From: Chlorops oryzae
Taxonomy: Eukaryota; Arthropoda; Insecta; Diptera; Chloropidae
Assembly: GCA_020466095.1 (NCBI GenBank)
Contig: CM035808.1
Coordinates: 2,896,690-2,960,689, forward strand
Length of the DNA stretch: 64,000 nucleotides
Direction: 5' to 3'
Below are positions 50,901 through 63,000 of the stretch, one piece after another. The notes under the pieces were generated by a model. The model ran no database searches, was not told where the DNA came from, and worked only from the letters and a program-made list of their open reading frames with translations. Every line of letters begins with the position of its first letter. Positions within the stretch are counted from its first letter, which is position 1. Made by a program: the position numbers and the translations under genes.

Positions 50901-53900
50901 CGAAAAGGCTTAGAAGCGTCCAATGGGCATGATCTGCCCACGCATTCGCATTCGAAAATGGCCCACGACCACGCCTATTAATATTGATTTTTCGTAGTTG
51001 GTATAGTAGAGCTAAAGACGTTGACATGTCGATGCCGGATGTATCATGTTGGATTTCCAGAAAAAGAATTATGGTGTCATGACCAGTTAGTAATGCAATA
51101 TGATTTTTTTTTTATTAGGATAGAAAAAAAACCCAGGTTTTGGCCTGACCCCTTTATGAGTCTTTTGGTGTTGTCAAGGCTATTGATTTTTAATTTAATC
51201 CTCAAAGTTTTGCTTAATGCAAAATTTGTTAATTTTTGCATTTAAAAATGTATGTTCTTAAGAACCCAATTGAGAATAATATAAAGATAGATGTGCATCA
51301 AGTTAGCTTGCACTTTTTCGAATTTCCCGAAAAAAATTATTGTGCTGTAATGTGCCCAGTTTGTGCTATCATGTGCCTTGTTATCATGTGCCGTTTAAAA
51401 AAAAAAATTCCTCAAGGGATGCCATTTTTATGAGGAGGTCCTTTTTTTCGTGTCAAGTTAGCCGGTAATGAGTCTTAGCTCTGGGATGTTGCTAATCCAC
51501 GAGCTGATTGTTGGGTCAATTCTTGCGGCAGAGAGCTCCTTTGTTATGGCCTCTCTCGTCACATTATTGAAAAATGAAGTCCCGGCTAACTTGACACCAA
51601 AAAAAAGGACCTCCTCATAAAAATGGCATCCCTTGAGGAATTTTTTTTTTTTTTCGAAACGGCACATGATAGCACAAACTGGGCACATTACAGCACAATA
51701 ATTTTTTTCGGGAAATTCGAAAAAGTGCAAGCTAACTTGATGCACATAAAGATAGCTTACAATAATCAGCCGCTCTTCAATTTTCTTTGTCTTTGATCAA
51801 AACCCCACTGAAACCTTATCCTGGAACGAGCTTCTTAAAGTTTTTTTATATATGATAATTTATTTTTGAAAATTTAATTCAATTAATTAATAAAAATTAA
51901 TCTTTCCAGGGAGTTAAAAAGCCGTTCACTGAGGTCATCCGTGCCAATATTGGCGATGCGCACGCAATGGGACAGAAGCCATTAACTCATCTCAGACAGG
52001 TAAATGTTTTGCTTGGTTTTGTAAACTTTCGTTTTGTAGTTACGGAACTTTTGTTCCTTTGCTTATAACTTCTGTTGCCACAATTGGAGAACGTTGTGAC
52101 CAACCCTTTCAAGTTAAAGATACGGAACCGTCCTGGCAAACTGAATAACTTTAAAATTAGAAAAACTCCCGAATTCAAGTTGGAATTATGAAACGAATTC
52201 TAAGAACAAAATAGCAATTGAACCCCCATTTGAATTAAATCCGCAATTAAATTATTTCAGAATGAAATGTTCTCGCCTATAATAAACGCTTAATGCGTGT
52301 TCTCAGTCTTCCGAAAAATTCTCTTCGAATCTTTTATGATTTCAAGCACATCATATGATGAGCACACATTTGTGTATGTACGAAATGATGTCAACGATCT
52401 CTTGATAGAATCGAGCATAGAACAAGCCGATTGATAAATATTGTATTATAAATGGATTTATGTGGTTTAGATTTTTTCCTCTATTGCCTCTACTGCGGTT
52501 GAGTACACTTCCAGCACGTACTTGTGCGCGCTCATCGTGAAAAAGAAAAAATATTTTATATATACACATATATGTATATACAGTGGGCATCGGTGTAAGT
52601 CAAACGCAGAATTTTCAAATGTCTTATAAATTCTGAGCCACCCACCTCCCACATAAGATTCCTTTGGAAAAATACTAAACCATAACATAAGAACATATTA
52701 CACTACTGCTATTGTTCAACATTAATTCCCAAAATAGTTATTTTTTAATTATTATTTGGGCTTTTGGGTCCCTCATTTTTCACTTAAAGAGAAAAATGTA
52801 ATTTTTTGGCAATTGAAAAAATATATTTTTTCATAAATTGCCGAGAAGTGTGGAAAGCCGATACGACCGGTTTCGAACTTAGCTTACAGGTTCCTTATCA
52901 GGTATCTTTAACCAACACCTTAGCCACTATGAACACCTCAGCGATGTGAAGTAGTTCGGCTAAATTGTGCATACATACCTAATTGGCGTGCCCGCCTTAT
53001 TGTTAGAATATTTTTATTTGACCAACTCCATATTTTTAATTATTATTTGGGAATAGTTATATTAGGGGCTATTTCCACTACACCGCATTTAGCATTTGCA
53101 TCTTTAAAGATGCTAGACCCGTTTCCACTGCGTTTCGCATTTAGCATTTTCTGAAAATTTGAATTTTTGTTCGGAAAAATATTTGAATTCTTTGAAGTAG
53201 GCTTTGAAATGTTAAAAATTTGAAGAAAATATCAATGAAAACTAGACGGTTTTTAGCATTTTTATCGCATTTTCTCAAGATGCTGTTTTAAGAACAACAA
53301 CAATTACATGTAATTCAAAGCCGCATTTTTGAGCATTTTTTAAAAATGCTGAAAAATGCTAAATGCGTCTGTAGTGGAAACAGCTCCTAAATAGACATAT
53401 CAAGAGAATGTTCGCAGAATAGGCAAAGTCCTTACATCGATACTTCATTCTCTGGATTTTTTTAAACCAATTTTTCCCTTCGGAACTAAAATAGTTTTTT
53501 TTTTCAATTTGGATGTATTTTTAAGAAAGTTGTTCTTTTCGCTAACATGAACAGAGGAAAAATATATGAACACAAAAAATATCACAAATGCCAAGCCCGA
53601 TTTCTGTTTACGCCCACTGTCTCTGTACATTCCGTTTATTGCCTTCACACTGGGGCAAAACAGCGCAAAAAAGAAAAACAAACCTGAAATAAGTAGGCCT
53701 GAAATAGGCCTGAACAGAGTATCTGTTGCATAAGTTGAAAATGATACGTACATAGAGACGTGCATGCGCTTGTAATAAACTCAATTGTGAATTTACTTAA
53801 ATAATTTCCGGCAATTGTAAACTTCGCGAGTTTTTATTGAGTAAACGAACAATAGGGGGCGCAGGCATCATTATCTCATTTAGCACTTTGGACTTGGCAT

Positions 53901-56900
53901 TTTCAAATTTTCAACTTCACACATTTTTAACCCACACCTAGACGGAATGAATTCCTCTCAAAAATACGTTTAGATTATGGGCATTCATACCATCGAAATG
54001 CATTTTGAAATAAATCCAATGACACCAATAATTTCCTTTTGTGCTTAACGGGGTCTTCTCATTGAAAACCCGTTTTTTGGACCCTTTTTAAAAAAATTCT
54101 TATTTGAAAACGCAAAGAATAATTGAAAACTTTTTTTATTTATTGTATTACAAAAGGTTCAAAGTAAATAAAAAATTTTTTTTTTGCCTCGATACGTGGG
54201 CTGTTCAAAAAGTAATGAGACTTCAAAGTTGGTGGTGAAAAAAAAAAGGTGCCGTCACGGCGGCCACGATTCCGGGTCTCCGGAGCGTCCGAAATGAAAA
54301 AAAAAAACGGGGTTATAATCAGTATAGATGTAATTCTCGGGTGAACCTCAAGCTTAATTTTGTGATTTTTTTTTTACAAAATGGCTGCCATTCAAAAAAA
54401 ATTTCAATTTCGGGCTTTTTTTTTGTAGTTTAGTGTAAAAAAAAAAATAGTAAAAAATTTTTTTAAAATTATGGTCGAGGTTCACCCGAGAATGGTGACA
54501 ATTCTGCGTCGATTCCACTTTGTTTCATAAAATCGGTTCAGTTGAACTGGAGATATCATGGCCGCCAGTTCGAAAAACGTGGTTTCGAGATAAACGCGTT
54601 TAAAGTTTGAAGCAACGCAAAAATTACTCGTTTTAGCGCAGATCTTGCTCGACAAAAAGGCTATATCCTCTAAACTATTTTGAATTTCAAAAATCCTTTT
54701 AGGGGCATATTCACAACTACCCAAGCTATAAATAAATGCAAAAAAAAAAAAAGTCGAAAAAAAAAGTTGCTCAATGAGAAGACCCCCTTAAGTCGATGTT
54801 ACTTCATACATAATATGACATATTATTTATTCACCTCTGAATATTCTCAATAGCTCTTAGCAGTGGTTGCGGATCCATCTTTGCTCGAGTCCAAGCAATA
54901 TCCCGATGACATAAAGCAACGAGCGCGTGACATTCTCAAAGCTTGTGGTGGACAATCCATAGGCGCTTACACAGATTCCGCTGGCATTCCATTTATACGA
55001 CAACAGGTGGCGAAATTCATTGAAAACCGAGATTGTATACCAAGTGACTGGAATCGCATTTTCCTCACAGCTGGAGCATCGCCCGGCATCAAGAGCATTT
55101 TGTCTCTCTTAAAGTTGGTTTAATTAATTAATCATCATTAAAATTTAAATATTATTTTTAAAAAAAAAATTTCTTTCTTTCTCATCATAGATATAAACAG
55201 GATGGAAAACGACCAGGCATAATGGTACCCATTCCGCAATATCCTTTATATACTGCTACAATCGCTGAATACGGATTGGACAAAATTGGATACTTTTTAG
55301 ATGAGTCCAATAACTGGGGTCTGAACACAGCAGAGTTGCAGCGTGCCTACGACGAAGCGAAAGAATGTTCTTTTCCACGTGCACTTGTTGTTATAAATCC
55401 CGGTAATCCAACCGGTCAGGTACTAACACGTGAAAATATTGAAGATATTGTTAAATTTGCGCATAAAAATGGCTTGCTGATATTGGCCGACGAGGTCTAT
55501 CAGGATAACATACATGATCCAAATTCGAAATTTTATTCATTTAAACGTGTAATGCACGAAATGGGATCGCCGTATCGGAAATGGAACTGATCAGTTTTAT
55601 GTCAACCTCGAAGGGATATCTTGGTGAATGTGGCATTCGTGGAGGCTATATGGAATTGGTGAACATGTGTCCTAATGTAGTCGCTATGCTGGTTAAATCG
55701 TTATCAGCATCGTTGTGCAGCACATCCGTGGGTCAGATTGCTGTCAGTGCTTATGTAAGTAAAGTTTCAATTCATTTTTTATGACACTTTCGATGTTAAT
55801 TATTGTTCTACCATTTGGCCACATTCCGATCAGGGATAAAACGAACACTTCTCATCAGTGTTGGAAAAGTAGGTGTAATTGTACCTTTTTCGGCCCTTTT
55901 TCACTTCAAAGGTACATTAGGTACAATTTGTCCATTTTAGGTACAATTTCAAGAGGAAGAAATTTTGTTAGTGAATGAAATGGTGAAAGGTCTGCTGTTG
56001 TTATCCGCGACTACTCCTGATTCTATTGCAACATTCTCAAGAAATTTAGACAGAAGCGGCATTGGCCGTCATAAGAATATATGTCACGGGTTGGTCATCG
56101 AAATTGGAATAGATTGCTCCATCGTATCAGTAGGTACCTCTCGTTTTGCTAGACAATTTCATCGTTCGGGAGTGAATAACACCTTCTCTCGATGACATTG
56201 CCATTAGAATTGGTATGAATAACATCTCCTTTAAATGACCATGTCATCAGATTTGAGAAGTACTCAAATATTCCCCTTGATGTCTTCAGTGAAAACATGA
56301 ATGAATTTACCATTTATGAGAAAAATTCCGGCTGGGTATTTTATTTGTCATTTATGAAAAAAATTCTGGCTGGGTATATTAGGTACACTTTACTATATTT
56401 AGGTACAATTTATGGATCATTTTAGGTACACCCTGAAATTTCCATTTTTCAACACTGCTTCTCATAGTTCGCTTCAGTTTTTTTTCAACATTTTTCACAG
56501 TAAATTTATAGGAAAGTGCTCTCTAGTTTGCTCTCGAAAACATTTTTTTTTTTTTTTTGTCACTCACTGTCAGTTCTCATAATTCATTACACCACAATTT
56601 ATGGAGGAAACATAGTGTAAATGAATCTTTTATATAGGTTAATCCTCCGCAGCCTGGTGAGCCGTCTTATGAAAAGTTTGACAAAGAGCGCCAAGCTGTG
56701 TGCGACTCTTTAAAAGAACGTGCAGAGTTAATGTACAAAACATTGAATTCCTTCGAAGGTTTTAAAGTGAATGTGATTCAAGGAGCAATGTATTCTTTTC
56801 CACAAATAAATATCCCGCCGAAGGCGATCGAAGCGGCAAAAGCAAAAAATATGCCGCCAGATACATTCTATGCATTTGAACTTTTGGAATCAACAGGTAA

Positions 56901-57115
56901 GCCATTTAAGAATTTTCCATAAGGAGTTGCTCTTTTTTTAATGTATTTTAAAATTTCAATTTTCAGGCATTTGTATTATTTCTGGCTCTGGATTCGGGCA
57001 GGTACCTGGAACTTATCATTTCCGTAGCACAATTTTGCCTCAAAAAGATAAACTCAATTTAATGATGTCGAAGTTCCAAGAGTTCCACACCCAGTTTATG
57101 CAAAAGTATAAGTAA
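44145..57115 (+). CDS. Alanine aminotransferase, copy 1
   Basis: PLP enzyme that exchanges the amino group between alanine + 2-oxoglutarate and pyruvate + glutamate. Exons: 44145-44468, 51910-51999, 54854-55113, 55191-55754, 56638-56896, 56967-57115, about 548 residues; splice phases are identical to copy 2. The first 65 residues are basic, Ser-rich and nearly free of acids, like a mitochondrial presequence. An in-frame ATG at 44340 could start a cytosolic form. Family motifs: [30 protein letters not shown] lysine K366 in [25 protein letters not shown] and YHFR. A single G is missing near 55578 (CGGAAATGG against CGGGAAATGG in copy 2), which truncates the raw frame after SPYRK. The closest known fly gene is the CG1640-type ALT. 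Intron 1 is 7.4 kb and full of repeats. Confidence 0.92.
44845..45550. repeat. Interspersed repeat 'TATACCCGACACACTCTGTG', second copy
   Basis: It starts TATACCCGACACACTCTGTG and tracks 37007-37470 through GATCAGCGTCACCAGGAGAT, the GATCGGACC motif and 'TAGGGTCTGT' motifs. It is longer at its 3' side. It lies in ALT copy 1 intron 1. Confidence 0.65.
45739..46106. mobile_element. PstI-ended repeat family, copy 2 (both ends intact)
   Basis: CCCTGCAGGAA at the left and TTCCTGCAGGG at the right form short inverted ends. The interior matches 2148-2512, including the CRE-like palindrome at 45771-45796 with one base changed. 368 bp, non-coding. Confidence 0.75.
46223..46414. mobile_element. 192 bp piggyBac-like MITE
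   Basis: TTAA flanks both sides (46219-46222 and 46415-46418). The ends are CCCTGCTG and CAGCAGGG. The TTAA target with CCC/GGG termini is the piggyBac signature. No coding capacity. Confidence 0.75.
48032..48202. mobile_element. 171 bp MITE
   Basis: AGGGGTATTCACAAAGGCG is mirrored by CGCCTTTGTGAATACCCCT. The arms continue inwards with weaker pairing (GTTGGAAA, TTTCCAAC). TAT occurs on both flanks, as in the element at 26230. Confidence 0.75.
48776..50790. repeat. Tandem direct duplication, unit about 1.03 kb
   Basis: The unit at about 48776-49775 is repeated at about 49805-50790, sharing for example AATTGTGGCAATCCATATCA and TTATATTGATAAGGCAAAGA. The copies differ mostly by 1-4 base insertions or deletions rather than substitutions. 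No gene is contained in either copy. Confidence 0.85.
51291..51747. mobile_element. 457 bp foldback element with about 170 bp arms
   Basis: The left arm (51291-51462) starts ATGTGCATCAAGTTAGCTTG and is mirrored by 51577-51747. The flanks share ATAAAGATAG (51281-51290 and 51746-51755; the last AT may belong to the element, which gives an 8-10 bp target duplication). Long arms with such a duplication resemble foldback or Mutator-like elements. It sits 160 bp before ALT copy 1 exon 2. Confidence 0.85.
53062..53390. mobile_element. 329 bp MITE with 36 bp ends
   Basis: TTAGGGGCTATTTCCACTAC then CGCATTTAGCATTT is mirrored by AAATGCTAAATGCG then GTAGTGGAAACAGCTCCTAA. ATGCTAAA motifs recur inside. 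No clear target duplication. Confidence 0.7.
54049..54787. mobile_element. TTAA-flanked 739 bp element, copy 1
   Basis: TTAA at 54045-54048 and 54788-54791, with ends GGGGTCTTCTCATTGA and inverted TCAATGAGAAGACCCC. It is the near-identical reverse complement of 57873-58613. TTAA targets fit piggyBac or Kolobok; no transposase is readable. It ends 66 bp before ALT copy 1 exon 3. Confidence 0.85.
55568..55585 (+). other. Single-base frameshift in ALT copy 1 exon 4
   Basis: CCGTATCGGAAATGG lacks one G relative to CCGTATCGGGAAATGG in copy 2. After restoring the count, exon 4 of both copies is 565 bases, which supports a simple indel. Confidence 0.9.
55856..56457. mobile_element. 602 bp non-autonomous hAT element in ALT copy 1 intron 4
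   Basis: The ends CAGTGTTGGAAAA and TTTTTCAACACTG are bordered by perfect 8 bp direct repeats CTTCTCAT (55848-55855 and 56458-56465), with T at position 2 and A at position 7 as typical of hAT. The subterminal regions repeat AGGTACA and TAGGTACAATT. The orthologous intron in copy 2 is only 95 bp. Confidence 0.85.
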
Positions 57116-57872
57116 CTTCGATTCATCAATGGAACTTCGGGACAATTTGGCAAAACGAAAATCGAAATCGAAATCCCGAATTTCATCTTTAAATGCCAAA
57201 ATTTATGGATAAGGTTTACCGCCAATCTGTTTTGGATGCATTGCCGCTTTTTAAGAGCATTTCTACTTTAGCACCGCTAGTTTGTTAGCCCATCTATAAA
57301 TGCTCTCCAAATTATGATTAAACGAGCGGATTAATTTTCTTTTAGCTTTCATTTATGAAATTATGGCCGATCTGTGTTAAATCCTAAAAAAAAAAAAAAA
57401 AAATATTCACTTAACCTACTATTACCTCTGTGGTATTGTCGCCAAAGTGCTATGCCATATGTAAGATCTGGTCAATTTATGCCTATGCTGTTATGAGATG
57501 TTGTTGTGTTTATTGTATAGAATCGAAAAATCACACACTAGCGCCAGCGTTTTCTATGTCGAAGTGTACACGAAATTTGACGAAAATTTTTATTAGTTTA
57601 TTGTACGAAATTTAAGTATCCTTGTTATTATTGTTAATCGCGTTGTCCTTAAAATTTCCAGTTTAGATTGTTTTGTACTACATAAACGAGATGTAAACCT
57701 AAATGTTATCCTCACTGTGAACATATTTTGATAAGTTTTATATCCTATTAAATTAAAGTTTATTTTTTTTTTTGGTAATTTCACATTGCGTTTCATCATT
57801 TGAAATTAATTGCTTTTCTAATGTTAAGTTTTATATTTTCAGTTTGTTGGTTCAAAACGATTGTTGAATTAA

Positions 57873-58613
57873 GGGGGTCTTCTCATTGAGCAACTTTTTT
57901 TTTCGACTTTTTTTTTTTTTGCATTTATTTATAGCTTGGGTAGTTGTGAATATGCCCCTAAAAGGATTTTTTGAAATTCGAAATAGTTTAGAGGATATAG
58001 CCTTCTTTGTCGAGCAAGATCTGCGCTAAAACGAGTAATTTTTGCGTTGCTTCAAACTTTAAACGCGTTTATCTCGAAACCACGTTTTTCGAACTGGCGG
58101 CCATGATATCTCCAGTTCAACTGAACCGATTTTCATGAAACAAAGTGGAATCGACGCAGAATTGTCACCATTCTCGGGTGAACCTCGACCATAATTTTAA
58201 AAAATTTTTTACTATTTTTTTTTTTACACTAAACTACAAAAAAAAAGCCCGAAATTGAAATTTTTTTTTGAATGGCCGCCATTTTGTCAAAAAAAAATCA
58301 CAAAATTAAGCTTGAGGTTCACCCGAGAATTACATCTATACTGATTATAACCCCGTTTTTTTTTCCATTTCGGACGCTCCGGAGACCCGGAATCGTGGCC
58401 GCCGTGACGGCACCTTTGTTTTTCACCACCAACTTTGAAGTCTCATTACTTTTTGAACAGCCCACGTATCGAGGCAAAAAAAATTTTTTTATTTATACTT
58501 TGAACCTTTTGTAATACAATAAATAAAAAAAGTTTTCAATTATTCTTTGCGTTTTCAAATAAGAATTTTTTTAAAAAGGGTCCAAAAAACGGGTTTTCAA
58601 TGAGAAGACCCCC
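57873..58613. mobile_element. TTAA-flanked 741 bp element, copy 2 (inverted)
   Basis: TTAA at 57869-57872 and 58614-58617. Sequence is the reverse complement of 54049-54787 with few differences (homopolymer lengths, some substitutions). It lies 0.76 kb downstream of the ALT copy 1 stop. Confidence 0.85.
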
Positions 58614-58818
58614 TTAAACATATTGATAATAATTTTATTTGAAAATATTGTACACATGGGTGCGTTAAAAGCAACTTTTCGAATATTAGATATGTACCAA
58701 CCCGATTGTAAATATTCCTGGGGATTTGAAAAATAATTCTGCCTTTCAAAGCACACTAAGAAGGAAATAAAAAGGGAGCAAGTCGCATCGCTTTCTGTTC
58801 TTTATTGGTGCTTAGAAC

Positions 58819-59059
58819 CAGTGGCGTAGCGAGGACTAATCTAGACGTGGGCGAGATGAACTAGCGAGGCCCTATAAAAATTTTTTATACTTACGAACAA
58901 TGCCTGTATTCTGCAATCTTATGCTCGCTTACATCGGATGATCGTCTGATTTATGCTTAAATATGGTTATGCGGGGCCCTGAGTCCTTTCAAATGACTTC
59001 ATGGGAGACCCCTTTGGGCGCCAGGCCGTGGTCGTCCGCTTAGCTTAGCTACGCCACTG
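58819..59059. mobile_element. 241 bp hAT MITE
   Basis: CAGTGGCGTAGCGAGG at the left, GCTACGCCACTG at the right, and 8 bp duplications CTTAGAAC at 58811-58818 and 59060-59067. CAGTGGCGTAGC termini are common among animal hAT MITEs. It is unrelated in sequence to the CAGGGCTCGG family despite equal length. Confidence 0.88.
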
Positions 59060-60026
59060 CTTAGAACACTTTTTTCAGCGGAGAATAATATCTAGAGAAA
59101 AAATTCCCGAGTAATATTCATGGACAGTGCCGGCCACCACAACATTTACTAATTGCGTTTGTATGCGTGCACATTACACAGCGAGAAACAGTTGAAGATG
59201 TTTTTATACAAAATTGCATACATTTTTCTTAGAGCCGAAAAATTTTATTCTTTTGAACTGGGTATGTCCCTGGATCGATATGTCGCAAAAACTCGACGCC
59301 TCGTCCAGGAAGTAGGGATGGGTCATTTTGGAGCTTTTTCAGCTCATCTTGAGCTCTTTTATCTTGAAAATTTACAGTGTAGAGCAGATAATTATTGGAA
59401 AAACCAATGATGTGCTGAATTTATACTTATATATTATATAATAAAATAACTGAATGTTAAGAACAACGATGAAAAAATTCCTGAAGTATAAAAAATTCAT
59501 TTTCTTCGAAGTGTATCAAGGCTGAAAAAAAATTTACGTTCTCATCTAGCTTCATCCGACGCAGCTCCGTCTCGCTTTGTTTCTCATTTGAGAGCAATTT
59601 TGTGTACATACGAGTGCTTACGCTCTTTTTGCTTCTAGCTTGCTTCCGTGGCCGGCACTGTTCATGGACAGGTTGGCATGCATTGTATCACGAATCCACA
59701 AAGCATAATTATATCACTTGATAATAATTCCTTATTTTATCAAATTATCCTTGATTAATAATTTCGAAAGTTTAAATAAAAATTTTATTTTAACACAGTA
59801 AACCTACCAAATATGAATTCTTATTAACCTAAATTCTAAATTCAATTTTTTTTTCTTAGTTCAACAAATTTTATATTTCGAAATTCTAATTTTCAAAAAA
59901 TTTTCCAAATTTTCCTGCTTTAAATTAAAGCCTTTTTAATTACCAGTATTAGCTGGAATTAATTTTGCGTGTACTCCTTCGATACTCCTTTATACTATTT
60001 TTCGGCACGAAATTTACAAAATCGCA

Positions 60027-63000
60027 ATGAGTAATTCTTTTCTTAAAAGTTCGGCTCGTCTCAAAGCTCTACATGGGCAAAAAACTATCATACGGTCATC
60101 CAGTTGGTATTCGCAAATGTTTGACAGGATCTCGCGATCTAAAATTGCTGCTCTTGCAACGGTGAGAAATCGGGATACGTTAGCATCAGTTCAAAATAGT
60201 CGATGTATGGGAACTGGAAAGTCCAATGAGAAATTTTTATGTTTGGACAACATAAACCCACATTTCGTCGAAATGGAGTATGCAGTACGTGGTCCGTTGG
60301 CCGTTAGAACACTAGAAATCGAAAGGGAAATGGCAGCGGTAAGTGCAATGGAATTTTGAAATAATTTCCAAAAATTTAATTATATTCTTATACATTTTCA
60401 GGGTGTTCAAAAACCCTTCCCTGAAGTCACTCGTACCAATCTTGGAGATGCACAATCTTTAGGGCAAAAGCCCATCACATATGTGAGACAGGTAAGCTTA
60501 CAATTTTTTGGCCTTCAGAATTCCTTAAGTCGCTAGGTAGGCATATGGGTTCAACAGAGAAAAGAATGTTTCGAAAAAATCGAAAAAAAATATTTCGAAA
60601 TATGCTGTCGCGTCCTCTTTTGTGGTGACTTCATTGCTCGCCGACTCCGCGAATATTTTTCAAAAATGGTCGACGTTTTAGATTTTAAGGCTATGGTAAT
60701 TTTTTTTTTTTTTTTTCAATGACAAAGGCTGTCATTATGCCTTCCTGTTATCCTTATTGAAATCAAACATGTGAGCTCCAAATCGAAGTGATGTACCTAA
60801 CAGGTTGGCTGATAAGTCCCCGGTCTAACAAAGAAAAACACATTTTTTTTGTCAAAATTCGTTTTTATTATTCAACATAGTTCCCTTCAAGAGCGATACA
60901 ACGATTATAACGACCTTCCAATTTTTTGATACCATTTTGGTAGTACTCCTTCGGTTTTGCCTCAAAATAGGCCTCAGTTTCGGCGATCACCTCAGAATCA
61001 TCAACACGTTGTTGTTTTTGGTCAAATGTGAGCTCGCGCGGCACCCATTTTGCACAGAGCTTTTTCATATCCAAATATTGATGAATGATATGACCAACAC
61101 GTTCCTTTGATATCTTTAAGGCCTCTGCTATCTCGATCAACTTCATTTTACGGTCATTCAAAATCATTTTGTGAATTTTTTTGATGTTTTCGTCGGTAAC
61201 CACCTCTTTCGGGCGTCCACTGCGTTCACCGTCCTCCGTGCTCATTTCACCACGCTTGAATTTTGCATACCAATCAATTATTGTTGATTTTCCTGGGGCA
61301 GAGTCCGGAAACTCATTATCAAGCCAAGTTTTTGCTTCCACTGTATTTTTTCCCTTCAGAAAACAGTATTTTATCAAAACACGAAATTCCTTTTTTTTCC
61401 ATTTTTTTCACAATAACAAAAGTTGCTTCACAAAAGACGCTCTATCTCACAAACTAATTGACTTACAGACGTCAAATTTTGACACGAATCATTTGAAGGT
61501 TGCCACTATATAAAAATAATATGCATTTAATACTAGCGACGCCATCTATGTGTCAGACCGGGGACTTATCAGCCAACCTGTTATTTCTCTGAGTTCATCA
61601 CAAAATTTAACGTTCTTTAAAGTGAGGGAGGGAGGGCGGTTGGTCACACCTTAAGTGGAATTTTAAAAAAGTCGATTCTTTCTTCAATAAAATCATTTGC
61701 TCCCGAAACTCGAAATAGTTGCTGGCAATGGTTGTGCGACCTAATTTGCTTGAGTCAAACGACTTTCCCGAAGACTTAAAGAATCGAGCCCGCGAAATTC
61801 TCTGTGCGTGCAACGGAAAATCCATAGGTGCTTACACGGATTCGAATGGCATTCCACTTATACGACAGCAAGTGGCAAAATACATTGAAAATCGAGACTG
61901 TGGAGTCCCTGCTGACTGGAATAAAATAATCTTAACGCCTGGAGCAACGCCTGCTATCAAGACTGTTCTCGCCCTTTTGACGTAAGTGTGAATTGTGGGT
62001 GGCCAAAGTATTTTTTTTTGGAAAAAATTTCAATTTCTTTCATTTTCATAGGACTAATATGGATGGAAAAAAATCTGGTATAATGATACCTATACCGCAA
62101 TATCCTTTATACACTGCCACACTTGCCGAATATGGTTTGCAAAAAATCGGTTACTTTTTAGATGAAGATAGAAACTGGGCTCTAGAGACAACAGAGCTAC
62201 AGCGTTCCTACGACGAAGCGAAAGAGTGCTGCAATATTCGTGCTATTGTTGTTATAAATCCCGGCAATCCAACTGGTCAAGTACTAACACGTGAAAATAT
62301 TGAAGAAATCGTGAAATTTGCCCATAAAAACCGTTTGGTTAATCATGGCTGACGAGGTCTATCAGGAAAACATACATGATCCAAATTCGAAATTTTATTC
62401 ATTTAAACGTGTGATGCACGAAATGGGATCGCCGTATCGGGAAATGGAACTTTTTAGTTTTATGTCGGCCTCGAAGGGCTACATTAGTGAATGCGGCATT
62501 CGTGGCGGCTATATGGAATTAACGAACATTTCTCCCGATGTTACACATAATATGCTGAAGACCGTTTTGGTACAAATCTCTCCGACCACAATCGGTCAGA
62601 CTGTTATGAGTGCTTATGTAAGTAACTTTTATATTGAATTGAATCAAAGCCGCCCGCCATTCGTCGGTGCTCATTTTGAAATAAAAAATTTCTGTGTAAC
62701 TTTATTCTGCAGGTGAATCCTCCGCAGCCTGGTGAGCCATCCTATGAACTTTATCAAAAAGAACGTAAATGCATAGCCGACTCTTTGGTAGAACGTGCGG
62801 AGTTATTCTACAAAACGTTGAACACCTTCGAAGGCTATAGAGTTAATGCAATTCAAGGGGCTCTGTATTCATTTCCACGAATTGAGATACCGCCGAAGGC
62901 GATTGAAGCGGCAAAAGCAAAAAATATGCCTGCAGATACATTCTATGCATTTGAGCTGTTGGAGGCAACGGGTAAATCAATGTTAAATTATCCAAAGGGA

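Larger units (their letters stand above)
44469..51909. other. ALT copy 1 intron 1 (7.4 kb)
   Basis: The donor GTAAGT at 44469 and acceptor TTTCCAG at 51909 bound the intron; the equivalent intron of copy 2 is only 63 bp. It has been enlarged by repeats: 44845-45550, 45739-46106, 46223-46414, 48032-48202, a 1 kb tandem duplication at about 48776-50790 and a foldback at 51291-51747. A run of about 40 T lies near 47894. No host gene is seen inside. Confidence 0.85.
52000..54853. other. ALT copy 1 intron 2 (2.9 kb)
   Basis: A MITE at 53062-53390 and a TTAA-flanked element at 54049-54787 are recognised. The remainder (52000-53060, 53391-54048) is AT-rich with no gene seen. Confidence 0.75.
57116..60026. 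other. Intergenic DNA between ALT copies
   Basis: It holds the second TTAA-flanked element (57873-58613) and a hAT MITE (58819-59059). ATTAAA at 57317 is a possible poly(A) signal for copy 1. The rest is AT-rich without recognisable genes. The short 85-residue frame near 59153 has no domain. Confidence 0.5.

Noticed and set aside
51458..51745. 95-residue minus-strand frame and a near-identical plus-strand frame at 51236-51433
   Set aside because: Both are the inverted arms of the foldback element read in opposite directions; the shared peptide follows from the palindrome.
53445..53765. 106-residue minus-strand frame
   Set aside because: Low-complexity lysine and phenylalanine runs from poly-A/T DNA, with no domain or conservation evidence.
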